Below are positions 1-5,755 of a DNA stretch of 5,755 nt, piece after piece. The position numbers were made by a program, and so were the translations under genes. Source of the DNA: Porticoccaceae bacterium (GTDB lineage Bacteria > Pseudomonadota > Gammaproteobacteria > Pseudomonadales > Porticoccaceae); assembly GCA_002591625.1 (NCBI GenBank), contig PCDB01000003.1:59996-65750 (forward strand). Reading direction: 5' to 3'. Numbering within the stretch: the stretch's first letter is position 1; every line of letters begins with the position of its first letter. The notes under the pieces were generated by a model. The model ran no database searches, had not been told where the DNA came from, and worked only from the letters and a program-made list of their open reading frames with translations.

Positions 1-693
1 ATAGGCTACGTTCGAATTTCCCAATTCCAAGAGAATTCCGACAAAGATTTTATTGCCGCGCTTAAAAAATTAAATAAGTCCGAAAGTTTAAATGACGGTT
101 TGAAAGGTCTGATCATAGATTTGAGAAATAATCCAGGAGGTCTCATTCCTCCAGCGGTGGAAATTGCGAATGCCCTCTTGGATGAGGGAATCATTGTCTA
201 CACTGAAGGACGGGCCCCCAGTGCTAACCATACATTCTCGGCCAGACCGGGCCAACTTCTGGAGGATATTCCAATCGTCATTTTAATAAATGGTGGTAGT
301 GCCTCAGCATCCGAAATTGTTGCGGGTGCATTGCAGGATCACAGCAGGGCAGCGATTCTAGGAACTCAAAGTTTTGGAAAAGGTTCTGTACAAACGGTTA
401 TCCCTTTTGGCGATGGAAGAGCAATAAAACTGACCACAGCTAGGTATTTTACTCCGCTTGGCAGGTCTATACAGGCAGAAGGCATAACTCCTGATATTAC
501 AATTCCTAGAGCGGCAACAAAACTCCTAGACCCCAAGCCACGCCCGCGAGAGCGAGACCTCGATGGCCATTTGAAAAGTCAGGATCAAGAGCCTTCTGGC
601 GAACAGCCCGGGGCCACCGAAGTGGAACATGACAATCAACTAAAAGAGGCAGTTCACATATTAAAGGGTTTTAAGCTACTCAAAAAAAGCTAA
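1..693 (+). CDS. ctpA: C-terminal processing serine protease (S41 family, CtpA-type), 5'-truncated by the window edge
   Basis: Reading frame 1 is open from the first base to the TAA at 691-693, giving 230 residues that lack the signal peptide, the PDZ domain and the start of the protease domain. The S41 family consists of periplasmic Ser-Lys dyad proteases that trim or degrade envelope proteins from their C-termini. In fragment numbering, the LRNNPGG core strand motif is at 41-47. The catalytic serine is Ser102 in GGSASASEI, the general-base lysine is Lys127 in FGKGSVQ, and Gln131 follows. The 25-residue Ser-Lys spacing and the Gln four residues later match the family. RYFTPLGRSIQ (148-158) closes the core. 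A charged, proline-containing linker (about 170-210) and a short helical end LKEAVHILKGF follow. This short tail fits CtpA rather than the longer E. coli Prc. The gene converges on parC. A TTG at 100 is internal, not the start, since family sequence (IGYVRISQFQ) is readable from base 1. Confidence 0.95.
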   Translation: MGYVRISQFQENSDKDFIAALKKLNKSESLNDGLKGLIIDLRNNPGGLIPPAVEIANALLDEGIIVYTEGRAPSANHTFSARPGQLLEDIPIVILINGGSASASEIVAGALQDHSRAAILGTQSFGKGSVQTVIPFGDGRAIKLTTARYFTPLGRSIQAEGITPDITIPRAATKLLDPKPRPRERDLDGHLKSQDQEPSGEQPGATEVEHDNQLKEAVHILKGFKLLKKS

Positions 694-696
694 TTA

Positions 697-717
697 CCAA
701 AAGTTATTCCTCTTTGG
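697..717 (-). terminator. Weak candidate terminator hairpin at the parC/ctpA convergence
   Basis: CCAAA at 697-701 pairs with TTTGG at 713-717; one more G-C pair (703/712) is possible if A702 bulges out. Read on the minus strand, the hairpin covers the parC stop codon. About eight bases later comes a run of seven T (682-688 on the plus strand as A7), inside the end of ctpA. The stem is short and AT-rich and the T-run is not adjacent, so this is a poor intrinsic terminator. The plus strand has no T-run after it. It is listed because no better candidate lies between the converging genes. Confidence 0.2.
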
Positions 718-2962
718 CACTGCAGTCTAACCTATCCACTCGTTGGAAGCCTCTCGGTAATTTTCTGCCCCTTCTACCACGCTCACCAAAATAGTGTTTT
801 AAGTCTTTATTTTTAATTAAATGATGTCGCTTACCAGAATAAACGATTAGCGAGCCTTCACTCTCGAGGATTGCATAGTCTGAAACATACTCTTGCCTAT
901 CAACGAGACGTGAAGCTGGAATATTTATAATTTTATTGCCTTTCCCTCTCGCCAATTCCGGCAGTTCAGCTAGACGAAATATTAGCAAGCGTCCCTCGTT
1001 GCTTACTGCCGCGATGTAACAATTATCACCAAAAATTACTTTGGGACTCATAACCCTTCCTCCGCGAGGGATGGAAACAACTGACTTCCCAGCTCGATTT
1101 TTCGTCAAAAGATTGCCAATCTGCGTCACAAATCCGTAACCCGCGTCACTCCCCAAAAATATCTTCTGGCTATCGGCTCCCATTAAAACATGTTGGAAGG
1201 AAGAACCTGAGGGAGGACTTAGCCTTCCAGTAGCAGGCTCCCCTTGCCCTCTGGCAGACGGAAGGGTATGACTCGCCAGAGAATAAAATCGCCCACCACT
1301 GTCCTGGAGAAAGACATTCTGGTTACTGCGGCCTCTTGCCATTGATAAAAATGAATCACCAGATTTATAACTTAAAGTGGTTGGATCAACTTCATGTCCC
1401 TTGGCTGCACGGATCCATCCGCTAGCTGAGAGAATAACTGTTATTGCTTCATTGGTAAGCAAGTCTTTTTCATTGAAAGCTTGCGCCTCAACTCGCTCAA
1501 CTAGAGGCGATCTGCGAGAATCTCCATAATTATCAGCAGCTTTCTCCAACTCACGTTTCACCAGTGTTTTAAGTCGGTTATCGGAACTCAAAAGCAACTC
1601 CAGATCAACTTTTTCAGTTCCGAGTTGATCCTTTTCAGAGCGAATTTTCACTTCCTCAAGCCGAGCCAGTTGGCGTAGACGTGTCTCTAAAATATAATCT
1701 GCCTGAACTTCAGATAAACTAAAAGCCTCTATTAACGAAATCTTTGGATTATCTTCTGTGCGGATGATATGTATTGCCTTATCTAGGTTTAAAAAAACTT
1801 CTAATAACCCATCAAGCAAGTGCAACCTTTTTTCCACGCGCTCTAAACGATGGGCGATTCGGCGACGAGTTGTTGCAATGCGAAACTGATTCCATTGATA
1901 AAGGATTGGACGCATCCCCATGATTCTGGGTCGTCCGTCCATACCTATAATATTCAAATTTATTCTATAACTGCGCTCAAGGTCAGTTGTCGCAAACAGG
2001 TGATCCATAACTGAATTAACATCAACGCGATTGGAGCGCGGAGAAATCACTAGACGCGTCGGATTTTCATGGTCAGATTCATCTCTCAGGTCATCAATCA
2101 TTGGTAGTTTTTTATTGCGCATTTGGGCTGCAATTTGCTCTAGCACCTTTGAGCCCGAAGTCTGAAATGGGAGCGCAGTCACAACAATATCCATACCTTC
2201 TTGCCGCCAAACCGCTCGCATTTTCAGCGAGCCTCTTCCAGTTTCATAAGCACTCAGCAGATCGCTTTTCGAAGTTATTATTTCCGCATCTGTGGGGTAA
2301 TCAGGTGCTTTTAAAAATTCCATAAGTTCTGATGTGGTTGCCCTCGGGTGCTCAATCAAATGCAAACATGCTCTGACAACTTCATCCAAATTATGAGGTG
2401 GGATATCAGTTGCCATACCAACGGCTATGCCTGTCGTACCGTTCAAAAGGATGTTAGGTACTCGTGCTGGAAGAATTTCGGGCTCTTGCATCGTAGCATC
2501 AAAATTCGGTCGCCAATCCACTGTTCCCTGAGCTAATTCGGACAGAAGAATCTCGGAATATTTTGACAACTTGGACTCGGTATACCGCATTGCTGCGAAG
2601 GATTTAGGATCGTCTGAGGAACCCCAATTCCCCTGACCATTTACCAAAGGGTAACGATGAGAAAAAGGTTGCGCCATTAAAACCATGGCCTCGTAAGCCG
2701 CACTATCCCCGTGCGGATGGAACTTACCAATAACGTCTCCTACGGTTCTAGCTGACTTTTTGAATTTAGCTGCCGCATTCAACCCAAGCTCACTCATAGC
2801 ATAAATGATTCGGCGTTGAACAGGTTTTAAACCATCGCCAATATGCGGCAGCGCTCTATCTAAGATTACATACATAGAATAATCTAGGTAAGCCTGTTCT
2901 GCATATTGACTCAGGGGTCGAGTTTCCTCTCCTTGTTCGTTATAAGTGACAATCTCAGTCAT
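704..2962 (-). CDS. parC: DNA topoisomerase IV subunit A (ParC)
   Basis: ParC is the DNA-cleaving and religating subunit of topoisomerase IV, working with ParE in the cytoplasm to decatenate daughter chromosomes. The product is 752 residues, the same as E. coli ParC, and resembles it throughout. The N-terminal winged-helix region holds LKPVQRRI (46-53) and [10 protein letters not shown] (82-91). Catalytic Tyr127 follows Arg126 in AAMRYTES, matching E. coli Tyr120. The tower/coiled-coil region includes MRNKKLPM (281-288) and [15 protein letters not shown] (291-305). The C-terminal beta-pinwheel domain begins near residue 500 and ends with GERGRRG (726-732); a canonical GyrA box (QRRGGKG) is absent, which argues against GyrA. 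Ser87 and Glu91, equivalent to the quinolone-resistance positions Ser80 and Glu84, are unmutated. The ATG at 2962 was chosen because AAAGGA lies seven bases upstream and it gives the family length. The frame stays open to 3031, but that extension would overlap parE and has no family similarity. It follows parE by 23 bases. Confidence 0.98.
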   Translation of the reverse strand: MTEIVTYNEQGEETRPLSQYAEQAYLDYSMYVILDRALPHIGDGLKPVQRRIIYAMSELGLNAAAKFKKSARTVGDVIGKFHPHGDSAAYEAMVLMAQPFSHRYPLVNGQGNWGSSDDPKSFAAMRYTESKLSKYSEILLSELAQGTVDWRPNFDATMQEPEILPARVPNILLNGTTGIAVGMATDIPPHNLDEVVRACLHLIEHPRATTSELMEFLKAPDYPTDAEIITSKSDLLSAYETGRGSLKMRAVWRQEGMDIVVTALPFQTSGSKVLEQIAAQMRNKKLPMIDDLRDESDHENPTRLVISPRSNRVDVNSVMDHLFATTDLERSYRINLNIIGMDGRPRIMGMRPILYQWNQFRIATTRRRIAHRLERVEKRLHLLDGLLEVFLNLDKAIHIIRTEDNPKISLIEAFSLSEVQADYILETRLRQLARLEEVKIRSEKDQLGTEKVDLELLLSSDNRLKTLVKRELEKAADNYGDSRRSPLVERVEAQAFNEKDLLTNEAITVILSASGWIRAAKGHEVDPTTLSYKSGDSFLSMARGRSNQNVFLQDSGGRFYSLASHTLPSARGQGEPATGRLSPPSGSSFQHVLMGADSQKIFLGSDAGYGFVTQIGNLLTKNRAGKSVVSIPRGGRVMSPKVIFGDNCYIAAVSNEGRLLIFRLAELPELARGKGNKIINIPASRLVDRQEYVSDYAILESEGSLIVYSGKRHHLIKNKDLKHYFGERGRRGRKLPRGFQRVDRLDCSAKEE

Positions 2963-2969
2963 AGGAACA

Positions 2970-2975
2970 TCCTTT
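2970..2975 (-). promoter_or_regulatory. Ribosome binding site of parC
   Basis: AAAGGA on the minus strand is separated by seven bases from the ATG at 2962-2960. It lies in the 23-base gap after the parE stop (TAG, 2988-2986). This site decides the parC start against the longer open frame beginning at 3031, and it suggests parC is translated from the same message as parE. Confidence 0.75.
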
Positions 2976-2985
2976 GATGATCTCT

Positions 2986-4878
2986 CTATAAGCTCGTGGT
3001 GTCGGCTAAGTCTCCCTTGCCTTCTAACCAAATACGTCTGTCCGAGGCTCGTTTCTTAGCTAGCAACATATCCATAGTGCTATTAGTCTCATCCCCTGGT
3101 TGAAGGGTTAATTGAACCAACCGTCTCGTATTTGGATCCATGGTTGTCTCACGGAGTTGAATTGGATTCATCTCTCCCAAACCTTTGAACCGCTGGACGT
3201 TAACTTTTGCGCGTATTTTCTCAGCCTCTAACCGATTCAAAATTGCTTGTTTTTCGGACTCATCAAGAGCGTAAAACACTTCTTTACCCGCATCGATGCG
3301 AAAGAGCGGTGGCATCGCAACATAAACATGCCCAGCAATCACAAGTGGACGAAAATGACGAACAAATAGCGCACATAGGAGAGTGGCAATATGCAGACCA
3401 TCAGAATCAGCATCAGCAAGGATACAAATTTTATGATAACGCAATGGCTCAATTTCGTTAGTCGCCGGATCAATCCCAAGTGCTACAGAGATATCATGAA
3501 CTTCTTGTGAAGCCAGAATATCCTGCGAATCAACTTCCCATGTATTTAGTATTTTGCCCCGCAATGGCATAACTGCTTGGTTCTCTCGATTCCTTGCTTG
3601 CTTAGCAGATCCACCGGCAGAATCACCCTCAACAAGAAATAGCTCACATCGTTCGGCTTCTATGCTTGCACAATCAGCCAGTTTTCCCGGCAGCGCAGGA
3701 CCTTGAGTGACCTTTTTTCTCACCACTTTTTTGCTGGCGCGCATTCGCTTTTGGGCTGCAGAGATGCATAGTTCAGCAATCCTCTCGGCCTCATTTGTAT
3801 GTTGATTTAGCCACAAACTAAATGCATCTTTAACGAGCCCAGATATAAAACTCGCGGCCTCTCTTGACGATAATCGATCCTTAGTCTGACCAGAAAATTG
3901 GGGCTCTATCAGCTTAGCTGAAAGAACATAACTACAGCGTTCCCATATATCATCCGGGGTTAGTTTTATTCCTCGGGGTAGTAGATTTCTAAATTCACAA
4001 AACTCGCGAATGGCTTCCAGCAGTCCACTTCTCAGTCCATTAACGTGCGTGCCTCCTTGTGTCGTAGGTATTAAATTCACATAACTTTCCTGCACAAGGT
4101 CACCGCCCTCAGGCATCCATTGCAAAGCCCAATCAGCAGCCTCGGAATCGGTTGAAAAACAACCGACAAAAGGGGTCTCTGGAATGACCTCCCAACCGAT
4201 AATCGCTCCAATCAAATAGTCGGATAGTCCGTCCTCGTAGTACCAGGTTTCGTTACTCTTGGACTGTTCATCTTTAAATGTAACCGTCAGGCCAGCACAG
4301 AGCACGGCTTTAGCGCGCAAATTATGCTTCAGTTTGGACAAAGAGAATTTAGTCGAATCAAAGTAAGAAGCATTTGGCCAAAATCGTAACGAGGTGCCCG
4401 TATTTCGCTGACCACACGTACCTATGACAGTTAAGTCTGAAGTTTTATATCCATCTGCATACCCAATATGATAAATATTGCCTAGACGTTTTACTGTCAC
4501 CTCTAATTTCTCTGACAGAGCATTTACTACGGACACGCCAACTCCGTGCAACCCACCAGAGAACTTATAATTGTCACTCGAAAATTTTCCACCCGAGTGC
4601 AAGGTAGACAATATTACTTCTATCCCTGGAATCCCTTGCTCCGGATGCAGGTCAATCGGCATCCCTCGCCCGTTGTCATCTACTGATAATGAACCATCCT
4701 CATAAAGCACAACATCAATGCGACTGGCATGCTTAGCCAAAGCCTCATCCACACTGTTGTCTATCACTTCCTGTGCCAAATGATTTGGTCGGGCAGTGTC
4801 GGTATACATGCCAGGCCGCTTCCGCACCGGATCCAAGCCAGTCAATACTTCAATATCTTTTGCGCTGTAGTCACTCAT
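2986..4878 (-). CDS. parE: DNA topoisomerase IV subunit B (ParE)
   Basis: ParE supplies the ATP-driven gate and the metal-binding TOPRIM domain of topoisomerase IV. The product is 630 residues, the same as E. coli ParE, and lacks the extra TOPRIM insertion of proteobacterial GyrB, which separates it from GyrB. The GHKL ATPase domain shows [10 protein letters not shown] (37-46, catalytic Glu37 and Mg-binding Asn41), DDNGRGMP (67-74) and the glycine-rich lid [14 protein letters not shown] (108-121). The transducer carries QTK (331-333) with the ATP-contacting lysine. The TOPRIM domain has [15 protein letters not shown] (415-429, acidic Glu417) and DADSDG (489-494, Asp489, Asp491, Asp493). RFKGLGEMN is at 563-571. 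The ATG at 4878 gives the family N-terminus ([20 protein letters not shown]). It has no Shine-Dalgarno sequence at normal distance. A GTG at 4911 and a TTG at 4890 are in frame upstream; TTG 4890 would add only four residues and cannot be excluded. The gene starts 22 bases after yqiA and is followed directly by parC. Confidence 0.98.
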   Translation of the reverse strand: MSDYSAKDIEVLTGLDPVRKRPGMYTDTARPNHLAQEVIDNSVDEALAKHASRIDVVLYEDGSLSVDDNGRGMPIDLHPEQGIPGIEVILSTLHSGGKFSSDNYKFSGGLHGVGVSVVNALSEKLEVTVKRLGNIYHIGYADGYKTSDLTVIGTCGQRNTGTSLRFWPNASYFDSTKFSLSKLKHNLRAKAVLCAGLTVTFKDEQSKSNETWYYEDGLSDYLIGAIIGWEVIPETPFVGCFSTDSEAADWALQWMPEGGDLVQESYVNLIPTTQGGTHVNGLRSGLLEAIREFCEFRNLLPRGIKLTPDDIWERCSYVLSAKLIEPQFSGQTKDRLSSREAASFISGLVKDAFSLWLNQHTNEAERIAELCISAAQKRMRASKKVVRKKVTQGPALPGKLADCASIEAERCELFLVEGDSAGGSAKQARNRENQAVMPLRGKILNTWEVDSQDILASQEVHDISVALGIDPATNEIEPLRYHKICILADADSDGLHIATLLCALFVRHFRPLVIAGHVYVAMPPLFRIDAGKEVFYALDESEKQAILNRLEAEKIRAKVNVQRFKGLGEMNPIQLRETTMDPNTRRLVQLTLQPGDETNSTMDMLLAKKRASDRRIWLEGKGDLADTTSL

Positions 4879-4894
4879 TTTTAAGTACAAACAT
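4871..4894 (-). other. Possible seven-codon leader mini-ORF overlapping the parE start
   Basis: On the minus strand an ATG at 4894-4892 opens the peptide MFVLKNE and closes with TGA at 4873-4871. The stop falls within the second and third codons of parE, whose ATG is at 4878-4876. The mini-ORF is out of frame with parE. GAGGAA sits nine bases before its ATG. The arrangement could let ribosomes load at the good site, terminate at the parE start and reinitiate. It could equally be chance in an AT-rich gap. The open frame and the spacing are seen; translation is inferred. Confidence 0.25.
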
Positions 4895-4900
4895 TTTAGA

Positions 4901-5476
4901 TTATTCCTCACACAGGAAATGGTAAATGTCCTCTAGGTAATTCTGATAATTGGTGAAAGAATGGTCCCCGCCTTGCTCAATAATTGTCTTACAACCCGCA
5001 TAATATTCTGCCGCATCTCTGTAATCCAACACCTCATCATCACTTTGCAACAGGACAAGATAATTGGACTTATTTTCAATTTTTTCGCGGGTCATGTCCC
5101 GATACTCATCGATGTGACATGTGTCGAAAGTCTTTAAATCAGTGCCCTGGAAATTTTTATTTTTGCCAAGCAATGACTTCATCCGACGAGCTGGCTTAAC
5201 AGCCGGATTAATCAGCACCCCCTTCATACCGTATTTCTCAATCAAATTTGTGGCAAAAAAACCTCCCATGGAACTTCCAACCAAGCGTACAGTCCGATCT
5301 CCTATCAGAGAAATCTCCCTCTCGAGCATACCCATTGCAGCAATGGCGAATGGAGGTATGACTGGGCAAAGAAAATCTACATTCGGAGCGTTCCGAGCGA
5401 ACCACTCCTTGGTAAACCTCGCCTTTTTTGAGTTTGGAGAACTATTAAATCCGTGAAGGTAAAGCAATGTAAACAT
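4901..5476 (-). CDS. yqiA: YqiA-type alpha/beta-hydrolase esterase
   Basis: The product is 191 residues, close to the E. coli YqiA length. YqiA is a small cytoplasmic esterase reported to act on short acyl esters and acyl-CoA in vitro; its physiological substrate is not settled. The N-terminus carries LLYLHGFNSSPNS (4-16), the family oxyanion-hole loop. The nucleophile elbow GSSMGG (67-72) places the catalytic serine at Ser69. QSDDEVLDY (144-152) supplies the acid, most likely Asp147. GGDHSF (169-174) supplies the catalytic histidine, His172. The full Ser-Asp-His triad is present, so the enzyme should be active. No signal peptide or membrane segment is seen. The ATG at 5476 is favoured because the family motif begins two residues later; an in-frame stop lies 24 bases upstream, and no clear Shine-Dalgarno sequence precedes the ATG. 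The gene lies 84 bases after the DUF1249 gene and 22 bases before parE, the usual yqiA-parE pairing. Confidence 0.93.
   Translation of the reverse strand: MFTLLYLHGFNSSPNSKKARFTKEWFARNAPNVDFLCPVIPPFAIAAMGMLEREISLIGDRTVRLVGSSMGGFFATNLIEKYGMKGVLINPAVKPARRMKSLLGKNKNFQGTDLKTFDTCHIDEYRDMTREKIENKSNYLVLLQSDDEVLDYRDAAEYYAGCKTIIEQGGDHSFTNYQNYLEDIYHFLCEE
4904..4909 (-). promoter_or_regulatory. Shine-Dalgarno-like GAGGAA within the end of yqiA
   Basis: GAGGAA forms the last two sense codons of yqiA on the minus strand. It lies 25 bases from the parE ATG at 4878, too far for direct use. It is nine bases from the ATG of the mini-ORF at 4894 and 13 bases from an in-frame parE TTG at 4890. It is the only good ribosome binding sequence near the parE start, so it probably serves parE either through coupling or through the TTG. 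Confidence 0.4.
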
Positions 5477-5503
5477 ATGCCAAGAATCATCTAATCGAAG
5501 TCA

Positions 5504-5530
5504 AATGCAGTCATTCCATAAATCTGCATT
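5504..5530. repeat. Inverted repeat upstream of yqiA
   Basis: AATGCAG (5504-5510) and CTGCATT (5524-5530) are perfect inverted copies separated by 13 bases. If one A is bulged out on the left arm, the pairing grows to nine pairs (TCAATGCAG with CTGCATTGA). The structure sits in the 84-base gap between the DUF1249 stop and the yqiA ATG, ending 27 bases before that ATG. No T-run follows on either strand, so it is not an intrinsic terminator. It could be an RNA hairpin in the yqiA leader or a protein-binding dyad. Function is unknown. Confidence 0.45.
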
Positions 5531-5560
5531 GAACCGGTGGTTGGCCCCTATACAGGTCAA

Positions 5561-5755
5561 TCACTTTGAAGTTTCAATTTTTGAAATACTATTCCGAAGA
5601 CCATACGATAATAGTTCACTGAGAAAAACGTTCCATTGCCATTTTTCGTCCCTCGATTGCATATGAGAGGGTTCCGAAAGCACAAAAGGTATCGTTCTAT
5701 CCTTGCACCACTCGACCACCTCTGCCATCTTGGCGTCGCGATAAACACGAACCTT
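5561..5755 (-). CDS. yqiB: DUF1249 (YqiB-type) family protein, C-terminal part cut by the window edge
   Basis: The minus-strand frame is open from the right edge to TGA at 5563-5561, giving 64 residues and no start codon in the window. The fragment shows the DUF1249 C-terminal pattern: VRVYRDAKMAEV (2-13), then a variable stretch, then MQSRDEKWQWNVFLSELLSYGL (from residue 32), whose MxxxDEKxQxNxFLxxWLxxCL-like layout matches E. coli YqiB and its Pseudomonas counterpart as I recall them. The usual aromatic/Cys positions near the end are changed to Leu and Gly here, an ordinary divergence. The family has no established biochemical function. It is normally encoded next to nudF and cpdA upstream of yqiA and parE. 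Here it is followed directly by yqiA. A different minus frame ending at 5557 is also open, but its composition is unlike a protein and it lacks the motifs. Confidence 0.85.
   Translation of the reverse strand, partial: KVRVYRDAKMAEVVEWCKDRTIPFVLSEPSHMQSRDEKWQWNVFLSELLSYGLRNSISKIETSK

Noticed and set aside
2101..2536. Two plus-strand open frames antisense to parC
   Set aside because: They fall inside the well-conserved core of parC and show no protein-like pattern of their own.
2963..3031. N-terminal extension of ParC by 23 residues to a GTG at 3031
   Set aside because: It would overlap the end of parE, gives a length above the family norm, and the ATG at 2962 has a well-spaced AAAGGA.
704..4878. 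Assignment of the two topoisomerase genes as gyrA/gyrB
   Set aside because: ParE lacks the GyrB insertion and is 630 residues; ParC is 752 residues without a canonical GyrA box. Both match topoisomerase IV subunits, and the yqiA linkage agrees.
4879..4911. N-terminal extension of ParE by 11 residues to a GTG at 4911
   Set aside because: No Shine-Dalgarno sequence precedes it, it overlaps yqiA, and the ATG at 4878 gives exactly the expected 630 residues.
5121..5456. Plus-strand open frame of 111 codons
   Set aside because: It lies antisense within yqiA, which has a complete catalytic triad and family motifs; the antisense product resembles nothing I recognise.
5532..5542. Small inverted repeat AACC-GGT-GGTT upstream of yqiA
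   Set aside because: Four base pairs with a three-base loop is within chance expectation, and no T-run follows.
5555..5560. TTGACC on the minus strand as a -35 promoter element before yqiA
   Set aside because: No convincing -10 hexamer lies 16-18 bases downstream, so a promoter cannot be supported from sequence alone.
5557..5748. Minus-strand open frame starting at a GTG near the right edge
   Set aside because: It overlaps the DUF1249 frame on the same strand, has an arginine/tryptophan-rich composition unlike a real protein, and lacks family motifs. The neighbouring frame ending at 5561 carries the recognisable VRVYRDAKMAEV and DEK motifs.

Overview
The window looks like an ordinary chromosomal housekeeping segment from a gammaproteobacterium of moderate GC content (judged by eye, not counted). 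The lineage call rests on ParE and ParC, which resemble the Escherichia coli/Pseudomonas proteins along their full length and share the E. coli lengths (630 and 752 residues). It also rests on the linkage of a DUF1249 (YqiB-type) gene, a YqiA-type esterase gene and parE, a grouping typical of Gammaproteobacteria. I see no insertion sequence, phage gene, tRNA, rRNA, CRISPR array or stretch of foreign-looking composition.

Layout. Positions 1-693 (+) hold the 3' part of a ctpA-type S41 serine protease gene that enters from the left edge. Its stop faces the stop of parC across only 10 bases. The rest of the window is read on the minus strand and looks like one transcription unit running from right to left: the 3' end of a DUF1249 gene (5755-5561), yqiA (5476-4901), parE (4878-2986) and parC (2962-704). 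Gaps in that unit are 84, 22 and 23 bases. No stretch over 300 bases lacks a gene.

How the genes work together. ParE (ATPase and TOPRIM subunit) and ParC (DNA-cleaving subunit) form the heterotetramer topoisomerase IV, which unlinks daughter chromosomes. Back-to-back placement in one unit fits production of the two subunits together. YqiA (small alpha/beta hydrolase) and the DUF1249 protein are usual neighbours of parE with no clear mechanistic link to it. CtpA is a periplasmic protease on the other strand and is not part of the unit.

No new biological system is evident. The points worth a second look are small: cpdA (cyclic-AMP phosphodiesterase), which usually sits between the DUF1249 gene and yqiA, is absent; a good Shine-Dalgarno sequence lies too far from the parE ATG but well placed for a seven-codon mini-ORF that ends on the parE start; and an inverted repeat lies just upstream of yqiA.
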